DNA of 64,000 nt from Phyllostachys edulis (lineage: Eukaryota; Streptophyta; Magnoliopsida; Poales; Poaceae). The DNA lies in assembly GCA_036346405.1 (NCBI GenBank), contig CM070566.1, positions 10,264,355 to 10,328,354 of the forward strand, in the 5' to 3' direction. Below the pieces are notes generated by a model that was not told where the DNA came from, made no database searches, and worked only from the letters and a program-made list of their open reading frames with translations. This document shows, piece by piece, positions 44,701 through 56,700 of the stretch. Made by a program: the position numbers and the translations under genes. Each line of letters begins with the position of its first letter. The first letter of the stretch is position 1.

Positions 44701-47700
44701 ACAGTTAGAATAGGGAGTCTTTTATATTTTTTTATCTGTCTTTTGTATTGCCTTATCTGTATATGGCATGCACCCTTGTACACACTATATATATTGCCCA
44801 TTGGGCCTCTTCAATATACACACAATATTCATAACATGATATCAGAGTAAAGGTTAGGGTTAGGGTTAGCGTTACTGTAGCCGCAGCCGCCGCAAAGCGG
44901 GAACGGGTTGCCACCGGGGTCGCCTGCCATGGTGGATGGGGCAACCCCAGGCACACGCACATCCGTGGGGAGGTGCGTGCGCGCTCCCGTGTGGGCGTGT
45001 GTGGAAGCCGGGTGGGAGGCGGCGTGTGGGGAGCACTGACTCGCTCCCTGCCGGGACGCTGGCCGCTCGGGTTCTCTTCGCCAGATCCGCCATGGGGAGG
45101 GATTGCTTGGTGATCTTTTGTGCGCTGGTTCGTTTGGATTTAGATCGGGGGAAGGAGGGCTAGTTGGTGGAGACCGAGAAAAGATCTGGCCGGCTCCTTA
45201 TTCTTTTGGTGGGAGGCTGCTCAAACCTCCCGCTCTGCTTCTTCTGACTTCTTTTCTTCTTGCCAATATTTGTTGCTAGTTATCCTAGTATCTGCTGCTA
45301 GTTATCCTAGTTATCCTTAGGCTTTTCTTTCTTAGTGTCGTTTCTTCCGCTGCGTCCATCCAAGTCCATACCACTCAATCTTTGAGTTCGTCTAAGCCAT
45401 GTGAGTCCGCAAATTCGTTGTCAGTCATAGAAGTATAGGAATTGCCTTATGCATGGCAGCAGCAGCTGCTCCCGTTCTTCTTTCTGAGCCGCATGCAGAT
45501 AGTAGAAGTCGTTATGATGCCGCCTCTTTCTTAGCTGCCGCCCTGAGCTTCTAAGGCCGCCGCGCTTCTTTCGCGCTGCCGTCGTCTTGGGCTTCGATCT
45601 GCGCTGTTATGCTTCCACCTATTCCTATTCGACTTGATTTGACAGCTCTCTCTATTCATGTCATTTTCATCATGTTCTTCGTCGTGTTGCCGCGGTCGAC
45701 TTTCTCAGCCCTTGCACTTTGTGTTTTATGGGTTGTTGGACGATCCCAGATGGAGATATTTTGATACTCTACATATTTTCCAAGAGCTGCATGCTACGAT
45801 GACATTATCAAGACTCCGACTTCGGATTTTCCATATTTTAGTGTCAACCCTTTCTAAATGCAACGCTATTACATACGCCTTGCATTTGAGGGGGGGTGTT
45901 AGAATAGGGACTCTTTTATATTTCCTTATCTGTCTTTTGTATTGCCTTATCTATATATGACATGCACCCTTGTACACCCTATATAAATTGCTATTGGGTC
46001 TCTTCAATATACACACAATATTCATAACAACAATCAGTGTTCTAAAAATAGGTCTACTAGGCCGTATACAAGGAACGGGTGCCCCTACCTGTTACCGCAT
46101 AATGGCCGGGTTAGGCCGAATAATCGTGCTGATTAGGCCGTATAATCGCTGTTGGGTGGGTGACTGAGCGAATACCGCATACTGCTTTTTAGAACCTTGA
46201 TTACAACTATTGCAATTGAGAGAAAAAAAAGAGATCTACACCACTTATTTTAGTGGGACCAGATTATAATGGTGCAGATTAATAATGTATATATATTACA
46301 ACTATTGCAATTGTATGACAAATACACATATATTTTTGAAAGGCGATAGGGCAAATACAATATGTTGCAATATCTAGCCGTGCAATTGTGCGGGAAATTC
46401 CGCTAGTTTTGTTATCATCATGGGTTTCCTCCATTATCAAGCTCATGTAGTTGATGATGACATCAGTAAACTAGTTGTATGGGTACTTTTTTACTTATGT
46501 TTGTTCAATTTTTATTTTCTGCTATGTTGACAGTTGGTGGCAGCTCGTGTGCCATTAAGAATTTTAGCTTTGACAGCTACACCAGGATGTAAGTATCTGT
46601 ACATTAAAATATAAGTACTTGTGTAAAAATGAAGACACCGTCTAATTCTACAATCTTATCCTGCACTTGTCATTCAGCAAAGCATCCAGATATCCAAAGT
46701 GTTATCAACAATTTACGCATTTCAGAGTTGGTTCACTGTGATGAAAGTGATCCTGAAGTCAACCGATATGTTCACACGCGTACAGTTGAACTTTTAAAGG
46801 TGTGCTTGAACAAGACACTTGTTGCTCATACACAGTTTTTCTGTTCTGTGAAAGAGGATTGTTTGATTGTTTCAGTGCAGGTTCCTGTTGGCAGTGATAC
46901 ATATCAAGTCAATGATATGCTTTTGGATGTTATACGTCCATATCTTGTTCAATTGCGTGCTGCAAGGGTTATCGATAATAGGGATGCTGCAAATGTATGT
47001 TTCCCATTCTCTTTAATACATCAATCATCATGTTTACATGCATTCACATCAGACTACGAATTAAACCACTGGTTTCCTGGTGATTTGCTGCTCATGCACT
47101 CACTTAGTCACTTCTGATTTGCTACTCATGTGCATTATTAATTGGTTACCTATTGTTGCCAGTGGTGCCCACTTCAATTGCTTACTTTAAGAGAAAAATT
47201 CAACCAAGCACCCCCACCAAATATTCCTCTCGCAGCGAAAAAGGAAATTGGTAAATCTTTTGCAGTTCTTTGCTCACTTTATAGCATAAGTAATGTGCTT
47301 TTGAGCCATGGAATCAAGCTAGCACATCAGTCGATTCAAGACAAGTTGGAAAAGGGGTACTGTCTACACACATTTTTACTAAATGATTTTACTTGTATGC
47401 AATGAGTAAATAGTAATGCATAATTAGTCTCCTAAGTAAGGATCTTGTGAGCAACATTCTATTGGGCATAGAAGCATATCCTTGACAAATCCTATTTTTT
47501 CAAAGCAGCAGCAGTCTGTAGTCTGTACTGTTGACACCTTACATGTAATACATCAATATATTTAGAATTCAGGACAGGTTTACGTTTGAGATGTTCCATT
47601 CATTTCTGAAGATAGATTTACTTTTGTAGTCTGATTGATATATGTAATAATTACCCAAATGAAATTATCTCCACTTATCCAGTTATCCTGCTCAGATGTT

Positions 47701-50700
47701 CAGCATCCTTTCTGAACCAACTGGGCCTAGAAGGCTAGAAGTCTATGAAAATCCCAGTTGGATTTCTTCAAGATTGTGTAACCATTGACAGTTATAATGG
47801 TTCTTCAAGGAACCTTAACCCAGAACCTGATAACAAATGGCTATTGGAGTTGGATTAAGATTAAAGCTTGTAACCTTGTATCTCCCATCACATGAATAAA
47901 TTAAATACTCCTAGGGAGTTAATATTTTTTCTTGATTTTCATGTACGCTCACATTTATCATGGTTCTTGTTTTTTGAAGGCTATTGCCAAATTTGATCGG
48001 AAGGAATGAAACCTTCTGGAAAGCAAAGAAAATGATGGAGAACATCTTATCTCAAGGTGAACCCAGTCCAAAAGTACAGAAATTGGTAGAAGTGTTGACC
48101 GGTCACTTCCGTAAGCAACTTTCTACTTTCTTAATGTGGTTCATATTTTGTCCAGTTAACTTGATGATCGGTAGATGTATAATGTATACTATTCAGTGTA
48201 ATAAATTTCACACATTTTTTAAAACAACTAATATCCCAATCTGTCATCATAAAATCTGTTACCTCGTGCTGTGTGGCAATGATACTGTTCTGTTTACTTG
48301 TAATCTGTAAGAATGGTGACTTTTTTATAGTAGTATATAAATGCTATGTGTGTGACTTTATGACACTTGGTTGTTCAGTAATGGCATGTTATCAAAACAC
48401 TTGACACTAGTATGCTGGTAAATGTGGCACTATTCTGTCTGCATTGAGTGGGTACACATGATTGTATCACAATTCAGGTGTGCATGTCTCCTAGGAAGAA
48501 CCTTGAGCCTTTTGTTTTAAACTTTTAATTGACTTCAACCATATCATTCCAACCTCTGATTTACCCTCTCATGAACTACACCAGAGCAAAATTTATTGAG
48601 TTTACTGTGATAACCTTGGTACTGGTTATCTTGATGCAGACAAAAATGATTCAAAGGACTCAAGAGTCATTATCTTTTCACATTTCCGGGAAAGTGTCAA
48701 GTAAGAATCAAACCTCGCAATAGTTTTTGTGGCTATTATGTAGCACTTTACACATCCTTGTTCAAGATTGAAAAATTGATCTGTGCATAGTTTGTCTTAT
48801 GTGTGTGTTTTTTGTGGTGTGCGCGTGTGCGTGTGTGTTGCGATAATTTTTTTGGAAAGGCAGAAGTCACCATCTGTGTTTCACAAGGGTTAATCCATCA
48901 GCACGCCTCTTAAACAATTTCCATCTATGGGATCATGTGAATGGTGCAGTCTGTGCGGATGATAGATCCCATCATTTCTGTTCAGTCATAGCTCCTATCC
49001 AATGAGGCAATGGCTATCATGATCGTGTTCCAGTTCTTGATTAGTATTTGGGTAAGCTTTGCCGAGGGGAAATATGTGGACAAATGCTACCCAGATTACC
49101 ATGCCTGCTCATTTTGTATGTGTCAATTTTTAACCAATAGTTATTAGCACAACATATTTGTAAAAGCTATAAAAGTATATATTATGAAATTATTTTCTGT
49201 CTAATCTACTCATACCAATGAATCATTTTTTATGCGACCAATCTAAATATTCAAGAGGTACTACTGTTCAAAACCACCAAAATTTTACCACATAGCTTCC
49301 TAAAGTCACAGGAATTATGGCCTCCTTGATCATTTTAGATTAACAAATGAAATGTAAAATGTATTCTACTGTCTTTTTTCTTCAATATAATGGATGCATG
49401 CTGTGCACAATTGCATATATCTCTAGAATTTAGCGTGAATAGTGTATAGCGACATTTAGTGGCGGGGTGCTCATTTGTTGCTTAGCATTATAGAGTGATA
49501 TATTGGCTGATATACATTCAAATTGACATGCTTAATAATCATTTTCTTGTAAGATACTAAGATTTATAATTTCAATTCATCAATAGCACATGATATTGTT
49601 TTGAACTTCTAGACTAATGCAATCATACCCTTTAGCAGTTACATGTACTAACACTACAATATGCTAATTTTACTAGTATAAAATAGGCAAAATTGGTTAT
49701 AAGACATCACAATTTTATGTCATTGGCTATTGAACACCTAAATTTCGTGTATTTGCCGAAATATACTGCAATTTTGTGGCTCTTTGTTGAAGGATGCTGA
49801 GACCATTATAATAATATTATTCGTTCTTTTGGAGAGAGAATAGTTCAAAATGACTGTCACGCTCTTATCCTCTTCTTCCCCCTTGTTCCTTCTCCATGTC
49901 CTCTGCTTTTCTCTCTCCTCCCAACTCCTCACTTAGGAGGGTGTTGATGCTGGCGTGGAGGAGGACGGTGGAGAGGAGACAACGGCCTGTCTTGCTAAGG
50001 GAAATACGGTGTATGAATACAGTGCTAAAAAATTCAAGTAAAGTTTGAATGGATGGATGTCTTTTGTAACATTATTTCGTTGCATTTTCGGTTTTCCACC
50101 TTCAAAAAATTAGAAGAAATTCAATCCATTTCGGTTTGTGGCATTTGACCGCATCTAAACCATCATCCAAACCACATCATTGACAGATGGTTTCAAATTC
50201 TCTTAAGCATTTTTGGCTGAACAAAAAAAGGATGTTCATGTTGCTTATGCTCATGTTCTTCTGCATGTTCATATCCATTCAGAAAATAAATTCGCATTTT
50301 CGGATTTCACCTCTAACAAAATGCAAGGGAAATCATCATCAAGAAACTGGAATAAGTTGCATTTTCGCATTTCATCTTCAAGAATTTGCATTTTCGAATG
50401 TTGCCATTCATGTAAATAATGATTCATCGAAAAAAATAATCCGACCGTCTCAAGAACAAGAACACATACCAATTGGATGGTGGAAATTTAACTAGAGAAT
50501 TTGCATCGGGTACAAGAAATTTCATCTTCACACGAATTCATCGGGTATGAGAAATTTCAAGATTTTTTTATAAAAAAAATCAGAAGAGGAATGAAATAAT
50601 CCTCATCTAGTACAAAAATTTGGGGCATATCTCCACAGGAAATCCGTCGGCTGGAGGGGAGGGAGACGCAAGAACCGCAAGGAAATCTGTCGGATACGGT

Positions 50701-53700
50701 GGCCGGATTGGAGGGAGGCGCTGGATCTGGCGACAACGATGAGGTTCTTGGCGGACTCGACAACCAGAGTTACCCAGCTCCTCCCGCCTGGACGGCTAGG
50801 CTGCTTGCCAGCCACTGCGTAGCGCCACCCGATAGCTGACCTCCTCTGCCTCCACAGCCACCACCTCCTCGTGGTGCCTTCGCCTCAGCCAAGATCGGCG
50901 GAGAGAGGAGAGGCGGCAGCAGTGAGGAGGAGGGAGGCGGAGGAGGCGGCGAGGCTTGGAGGTGGAGGGGAAGGAGAGGTGGGAGAAGGCGGTGGTGAGG
51001 GAGGAGACAGAGAGCGCCATGCTTTGCTTCGGTGGCTGGCTGTTGGGCGTGAGTGTGTCGGTAGCGGCAGCTGTGGGAGAAGAGAAGGTTGAGGAAGGAG
51101 AGGAGGAAGATGAATATGACATGTGGGCCTACCGACTAGGTGTCGGGACCGGATTTCTGAATCCGAACCCTCTGTGTATTTCTGCACCAGTCCTAGGTCA
51201 GTAGCTAGTGCACACAGTGGAAACAACGTTGATATCAAGTTCGAATATCGGAATAACATTAATAAACAACTGAGTATCGGCCTTACCTTATGGCCACTTA
51301 TTATAAAAGAGGTCAAAAGACCTTGAGTCTCACAGCAACGGAAACAAAAATAAACTCCGTGTTGACCCATCGAATCGCCCACCGACATTCAACTGGGGAG
51401 CGTAGTCCAGTACTCCGGGTATCCTTTGTCAAACCTACCGGCGTAGAAGTTGTAGTTGTCCTCGGCATCATTGAAGACTTCTGAGATTTGTTTTGAGTGT
51501 AGCATGTGAGTACATAAAATACTCTGCTAGTCTTGGGAAAATATGCATATACATAACTTTAACAATTGGGCTTATAGGGTTCTTTTGCACAAAACAATTT
51601 TTTATGTTTAAACATTTTTCATAAAGCACATTTAACAAACGTAGATTCAATAATTAAATTAAATCGATTGTTTAGTGAAGGTTTTAGCCACCAGTCACTA
51701 ATAATGTGGCTCTAACCGCCATTAACATTTTTCATAAAGCACATTTGACAAACGTAGATTCAATAATTAAATTAAATTGATTGTTTAGTGAAGGTTCTAG
51801 CCACCAGTCACTAGTAATGTGGCTCTAACCGCCAAGTTTTCATGAGTAGGGTTCTAGCTGCCCAACTGGCTCACTGCCAGAACAACAATCAGAGTTCCAA
51901 TTACTCCCGGATTCCCAAAATACAACAACAACAACAAAGCCTTTGGTCCCAAACAAGTTGGGGTAGGCTAGGAATAAAACCTCAAGGTTAAAGAGATGAG
52001 AGCCTTGTAAAAAAAACCCTACAAGACTAAAACCCTAAGCCGGACATCCTACCATCCCGGATTCCCAAAATAATTCTTTAAAAACAAAACTAAAATCTAC
52101 CATGTGTGAACACACCTTGCCCACCCTTCACAGTGGGCACGACTATTCGGATAGTTTTAGACTCTGCAAAGGTTGTACAACTTGATCTACATGAGATAAT
52201 TAATTTATAATGTCGGCCATAACATACTTTCTTGGGCGTGTGACTAAGCAATTATGATTATCACAAGGCTTTTACAATACTTTATCCGTACATTAGTCCG
52301 TCCGATGAGCTTAACCCCAAGTCATGGACGTCATTTACTATCGACTTGGAGCTCACCGTTATGGGGGATAACCTACCCGGACATGGATGCCAATTACCAT
52401 CGCCCGGTGCAAGCCTCGACAGACATGGATGCTAATTACCACTATCTGCACTACTCAGGTAACTCCTATCTACAACCTGCGGGCTAGATGTCTGGACTTA
52501 GTAAATTAATCAGCCAGGTCCTCCCATTTAGGATATGTGGTTGTACGGTATTGCTCGGTTTGAATAGATACAAGCGTCGGTCCTTAATCGACCAGGGCGA
52601 GACGGTAAAAACTCATGCCACTCACCCTAGTCTAAACAATTTCCACCATTTTATTTTATTTTCCAATTACAGACATTACCTAATGTACATTTTTCAAACT
52701 ATAGCATAACGGGTAATAATGGTTTCCACCCAAAGGTTGATCAAGACCGAAAAGCGTGTCTAAGCAATTCTACTGTGTTTAACTATTTCACAATGTTGTA
52801 ATAAATATTGCGGAATTACTATGCTAGGGTTACAAAGGTATAGAATAACAATTATCAAAGGAAGACATTAACAATTTTAGGTTTAACTAACAATCTACAA
52901 ATTTGAACTCATCATTTTATGTGAAATAGCAACGCGTAATACATTAAAACTGAAAACATAATTTAAAAATCATAAGTACAGAATGTTCAAAGGAGACCCG
53001 CCTTCGTCGAAGTTGGAGGTTAACGCGTCCGGTTGGTCCAAATTGGTGTCGTCGGCGTCGGACTCTACACGTGCGTATCAAGACAAAATAAATAACAGGA
53101 AAAAAATAAAATCTAAAAATTATAAAATTAGTAACAATAGAGATATTATGAATTTAGATGAATTTACGAACAAGAATCGATTGATTCGAAGTTCGTACGG
53201 AAGAGAACGAACTCCCGGAAGTTTATTGGAATTGGAAATTCCTGGAAATTGAGAAAGGGCTGTAATATTCCGTTCTGATTTTATAATGCAAAGACATAGT
53301 GCATGACACATGGGCCCCATTTGCTAGAGAGAAATGGAAAGAAAGAAGGAATGAAAGAGTATGATAGAGGGCTATAATTGTCATAGAGAAAAGAACAAGA
53401 AGCAGAGAAAGAAAAAGCAGTAGAGCTCTGGTCGCACGCAGCATTTGGCAGTCTTGTGGCGGTGTTGGAAAAATGGAACCCGAAGGGTTTCCTACCGGCG
53501 GTGGCGTAGTGCGAGCAGAGGAGCATGGGCGGCGGCGGTCTTGGTTAGATACTGGAGCACGACGACATGCGATGCGATGGATGGCAATGGCGGCCGGTGA
53601 AGCGGCTGCGTGCATGAGTGTCCTGTAGGCATAGGGAAGGCGTAGGGTGGTTCGAGGTGGCGGTGAAGAAGGCGACGGCGGCTCTCCACGGCGATGAATC

Positions 53701-56700
53701 GGCCAAACCAAGGTGAGGTATGGGTAGAAAAGGGTCGAGAAAAACTCACCGGAGAAGATCGAATGATGGAGGAGTTTTAGGCCTAGAGGAAGAAAATGAT
53801 GAAATTCGGCGATGAACTGCAACCAAAAGTGAAATTAATTGAGGGGAAATGATCATGGAGCTCGGGAACACGACGTGTCGCGGTTAGGACATCAAGATTC
53901 TCACTGGAGCGATGGGAGCACAAGATGAGGTGGTCGCCGGCGCTCGAGAAGACGATGAATTCAACGGTGACAGAGCTTCGGTGGCTATGGGGTTTAGAGG
54001 AGGTGTGAAGGGGGTAGAAGGGATGATGTGACTTCCATTTATAGGTTCGGACGGAGTTTGAATCGACGTGGCCGCGAGTACAAACGTCGACGACATTCAT
54101 GGCTTGATTTGAAAACTGTCGAAACGGCAATAATATTGATGAAATGCGGTAATGAAGGGATTGAATAAGATCGGGGATGGCAGGACTTGATGACGACGCG
54201 GAGGCACTGCGTGGTTGTATTTGCCAGGGACAGCAGCGGCGTGCTGCACGAATTGGACACTGTGGCGTGGCTGGCAGGTCTTGGCTGCACGCGGCTCGTG
54301 TGTGCGGCTCAGAGTGCATGGGGCGGCTCGGGTCTGCGGTGACGCAGGCGGCAGTCAAGTGGTGATCTTGGTGGCCTTGGCGCGGCGATGCAAGCAAGAG
54401 CAATGACAAGGAAGAAAGAAAGAAAGGAAGAAGAAAGAAGGAAAAAGAAACGGCCAAGTGGTTTTGCGGGAAAATTCAAATAACAAAATTTGAATTTGTA
54501 ATTTGGCGACGAGTTTTGAATTGAGACGATGGAAATAGGATTTGAAGTTCGGATTTGGATTTAAATAAATGCAAAAACTCCAAAAGAAGACCAACACTTT
54601 GAATTAACTAATTTGAAATAAATGTTGTAAAAGGGCAAAATTTGGGATGTTACACTGGGCCAAGTGACTTGAAGGGCAAAACCAACAATTCACCGACCTT
54701 CTCTCTCCTTGTTTGGTCGGAAATAATATAATAATAGCATCAGTGTTCTACAGTGTGCTACAGCAAAGAACCAAAAAAATGTGGTGTATTTTGCCAAAGA
54801 CACGAAATTTAGATGTCCAACAGCCAATGACACGAAATTATAAGGTCTTGTAGCCAATTTTGCCTATAAAATACCCTCTATTGCGAATCAATGGTACTAA
54901 CATATGAAATTATTATCATGAGTGAACTTATTGCATCATCATTACTAAATAGCCTTGAAAATTGTTCTGATACCATATAGCACATCACAAGTTCACAACA
55001 GAAGCAAGCTCTATGTTAAATAAAAGCAATAGCGCGAAGTAAACAGGGAGAAAACACATGGTAGTTGGAGAGGAATCAGCTTGGGAAAACTAAAGTTTGC
55101 AGTTTTTCATCCTGATGACATCTAGATTCCAGATTTGAATCTTGTGATGCAATGTTTTTTTTTTCCATTTTTCTAAAAAAATTGAAAGTTTGGAGTAGCG
55201 GTGATAATTTCCATTCGATAATGCACGATACATTAGCGCTAAACGCTTGAACATGATAATGTTGAGTGTTAGTTGTATACTCTCTCTCTCTCTCTCTCTC
55301 TCTTAGTCCATGTGGCCTATGTTGTCCATGAGACCCATGTACTTCTATATATATACTCTTCCATTAATGAATAAGTTGTAGAGTTGTGAATACCAAAACC
55401 CTAGCCTTAATTTTTACTAACATGGTATCAGAGCTATCTCCAATCTTGCCTCCATAGCTGCCATCGTTCTGTCGTTGTGCTTGCGCTCGCTCCGCCGTGG
55501 GCCGGCGGGCCCGAGACGCCGCTCGTCTTGACTCGGTCCTGATCTTGTTTCTTCCTCGCACGTCCGAAGCTGCATCTTCTCGCCTGGTGCTGCCTCACAT
55601 TGTCGATCTGTGCCCGATCTGATACCAAGAGCCATCGCTTGGAGCCATCGGCTGGAGGCTGCCGATCTCCGCTCGCCCAAGTGGAGCATCGCCATCTCTG
55701 GAGCTCGTGCTCGAGGCCTCACTTCGCTTCGCGCTGGAGCCATCGCCTGGAGCAGCGCCGAGGCCTCGCTTCCTTCGCGTCGGCCGTGCTGGAGGTCTTC
55801 GCTCACCCTCGCCTGGAGGCTAGAGGCCTCCGCTCGCCCGCGCCTGGAGACTCTGCTCGCCAGCTGTGCTATGCTCTGCTCACTTGGTACTCCGAAGGGG
55901 GGGGGGTCAGAGACTCTGCTCGCCGATTGTGCTTTTCTATGCTCACTTCTCATTTCGCCACATCGCTAAAGCTGCTCTGCTCTACTGGTGCCTCGGTTTG
56001 TGGTTGTTTGCTCTCTTGGAAATATATTGCCCTGTTACTACTTCTACCCTGCTTGGCTCTACTGCTAAGTGTCTTTGTCTCTTGCTAGTGTCTTTGCTCT
56101 CTCTCGCTCTTTGTTAGCTTGTCTTTGCTCTTTGTTAGCTTGTCTTTGTGGATTATGATATCTTGCTATTGCCTGTGGTGTTGGTACTGCTGAGATTGTT
56201 GCCTGGTGACAGTGTACTTGATCATATCATGGCTCTTGATGGCATTCTTGGTCCTAGACCTATTCAAGGTGATACTGTTATTGCTTGTTCTGTTCCTGCT
56301 AGTGTTGTGTAGTCTTTTGCAATTCAGTTTGGCCAGATTCAGACTCAGATGAGAAATCTTTAGGTCCAATTGTGTCAACTGAAGGCATTTTCCAGTGCAT
56401 CCACCGGCCTGACTGCATCATCATGTCCTGTGTTGGGTACTCCACTCCCATGGATATTGGATTTAGGGGCTTCTTTCCATGTGACATCTGATGCAGCTTA
56501 GCTCATATCATGTCGTCCTACTGCACAAGGTATTAAGATTCAGACAACTAATGGAACGCCATGTACGATCACTCATCAGGGGACTCTTTCCACCTCTCAT
56601 TTCGCAGTTTCAGATGTCTCATTTGTCCCTACGTTCTCCATGAATCTCATCTCTGTTGGGCAGTTTGTAGATATAAACTGTTTTGTTGGGTTCAACGATA

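Larger units (their letters stand above)
44617..46317. repeat. Duplicated intron segment flanking the TRIM element
   Basis: A segment of about 85-90 bp with AGATCTACAACACTTATTTC and GTGTAGATTAATCATGTATA (44617-44702) recurs with changes at about 46214-46304. TTACAACTATTGCAATTG also repeats at about 46200 and 46300. The TRIM inserted at the end of the first copy. Confidence 0.65.
44426..46533 (+). other. FANCM intron 6, apparent GC-AG intron
   Basis: Exon 6 ends ...IRE with the donor GAG|GCATGT at 44426; the acceptor GACAG lies at 46529-46533. Using the GC donor keeps the frame and joins RE to [18 protein letters not shown]. The nearest GT (44421) would remove two conserved residues and shift the frame. 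The intron holds a TRIM-like element, a MITE-like repeat and partial duplicates. Confidence 0.75.
49686..54864. mobile_element. Mutator-like (Pack-MULE) element, split by LTR F
   Basis: Terminal inverted repeats of about 90 bp: GGCAAAATTGGTTATAAGAC at 49686, and at the right end the complement of GGCAAAATTGGCTACAAGAC. They continue with GTCATTGGCT and ACCTAAATTTCGTGT-type blocks. A perfect 9-bp duplication TATAAAATA flanks it (49677-49685 and 54865-54873). After removal of LTR F it is about 1.66 kb and holds GC-rich, gene-like sequence but no transposase. Confidence 0.92.

Noticed and set aside
44851..44868. Telomere-like GGTTAGGGTTAGGG
   Set aside because: Only two to three units, and of the TTAGGG type rather than the plant TTTAGGG; part of the TRIM interior.
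48780..48840. GT-rich tract as a possible regulatory or Z-DNA site
   Set aside because: Short, interrupted TG repeat within an intron with no supporting context.
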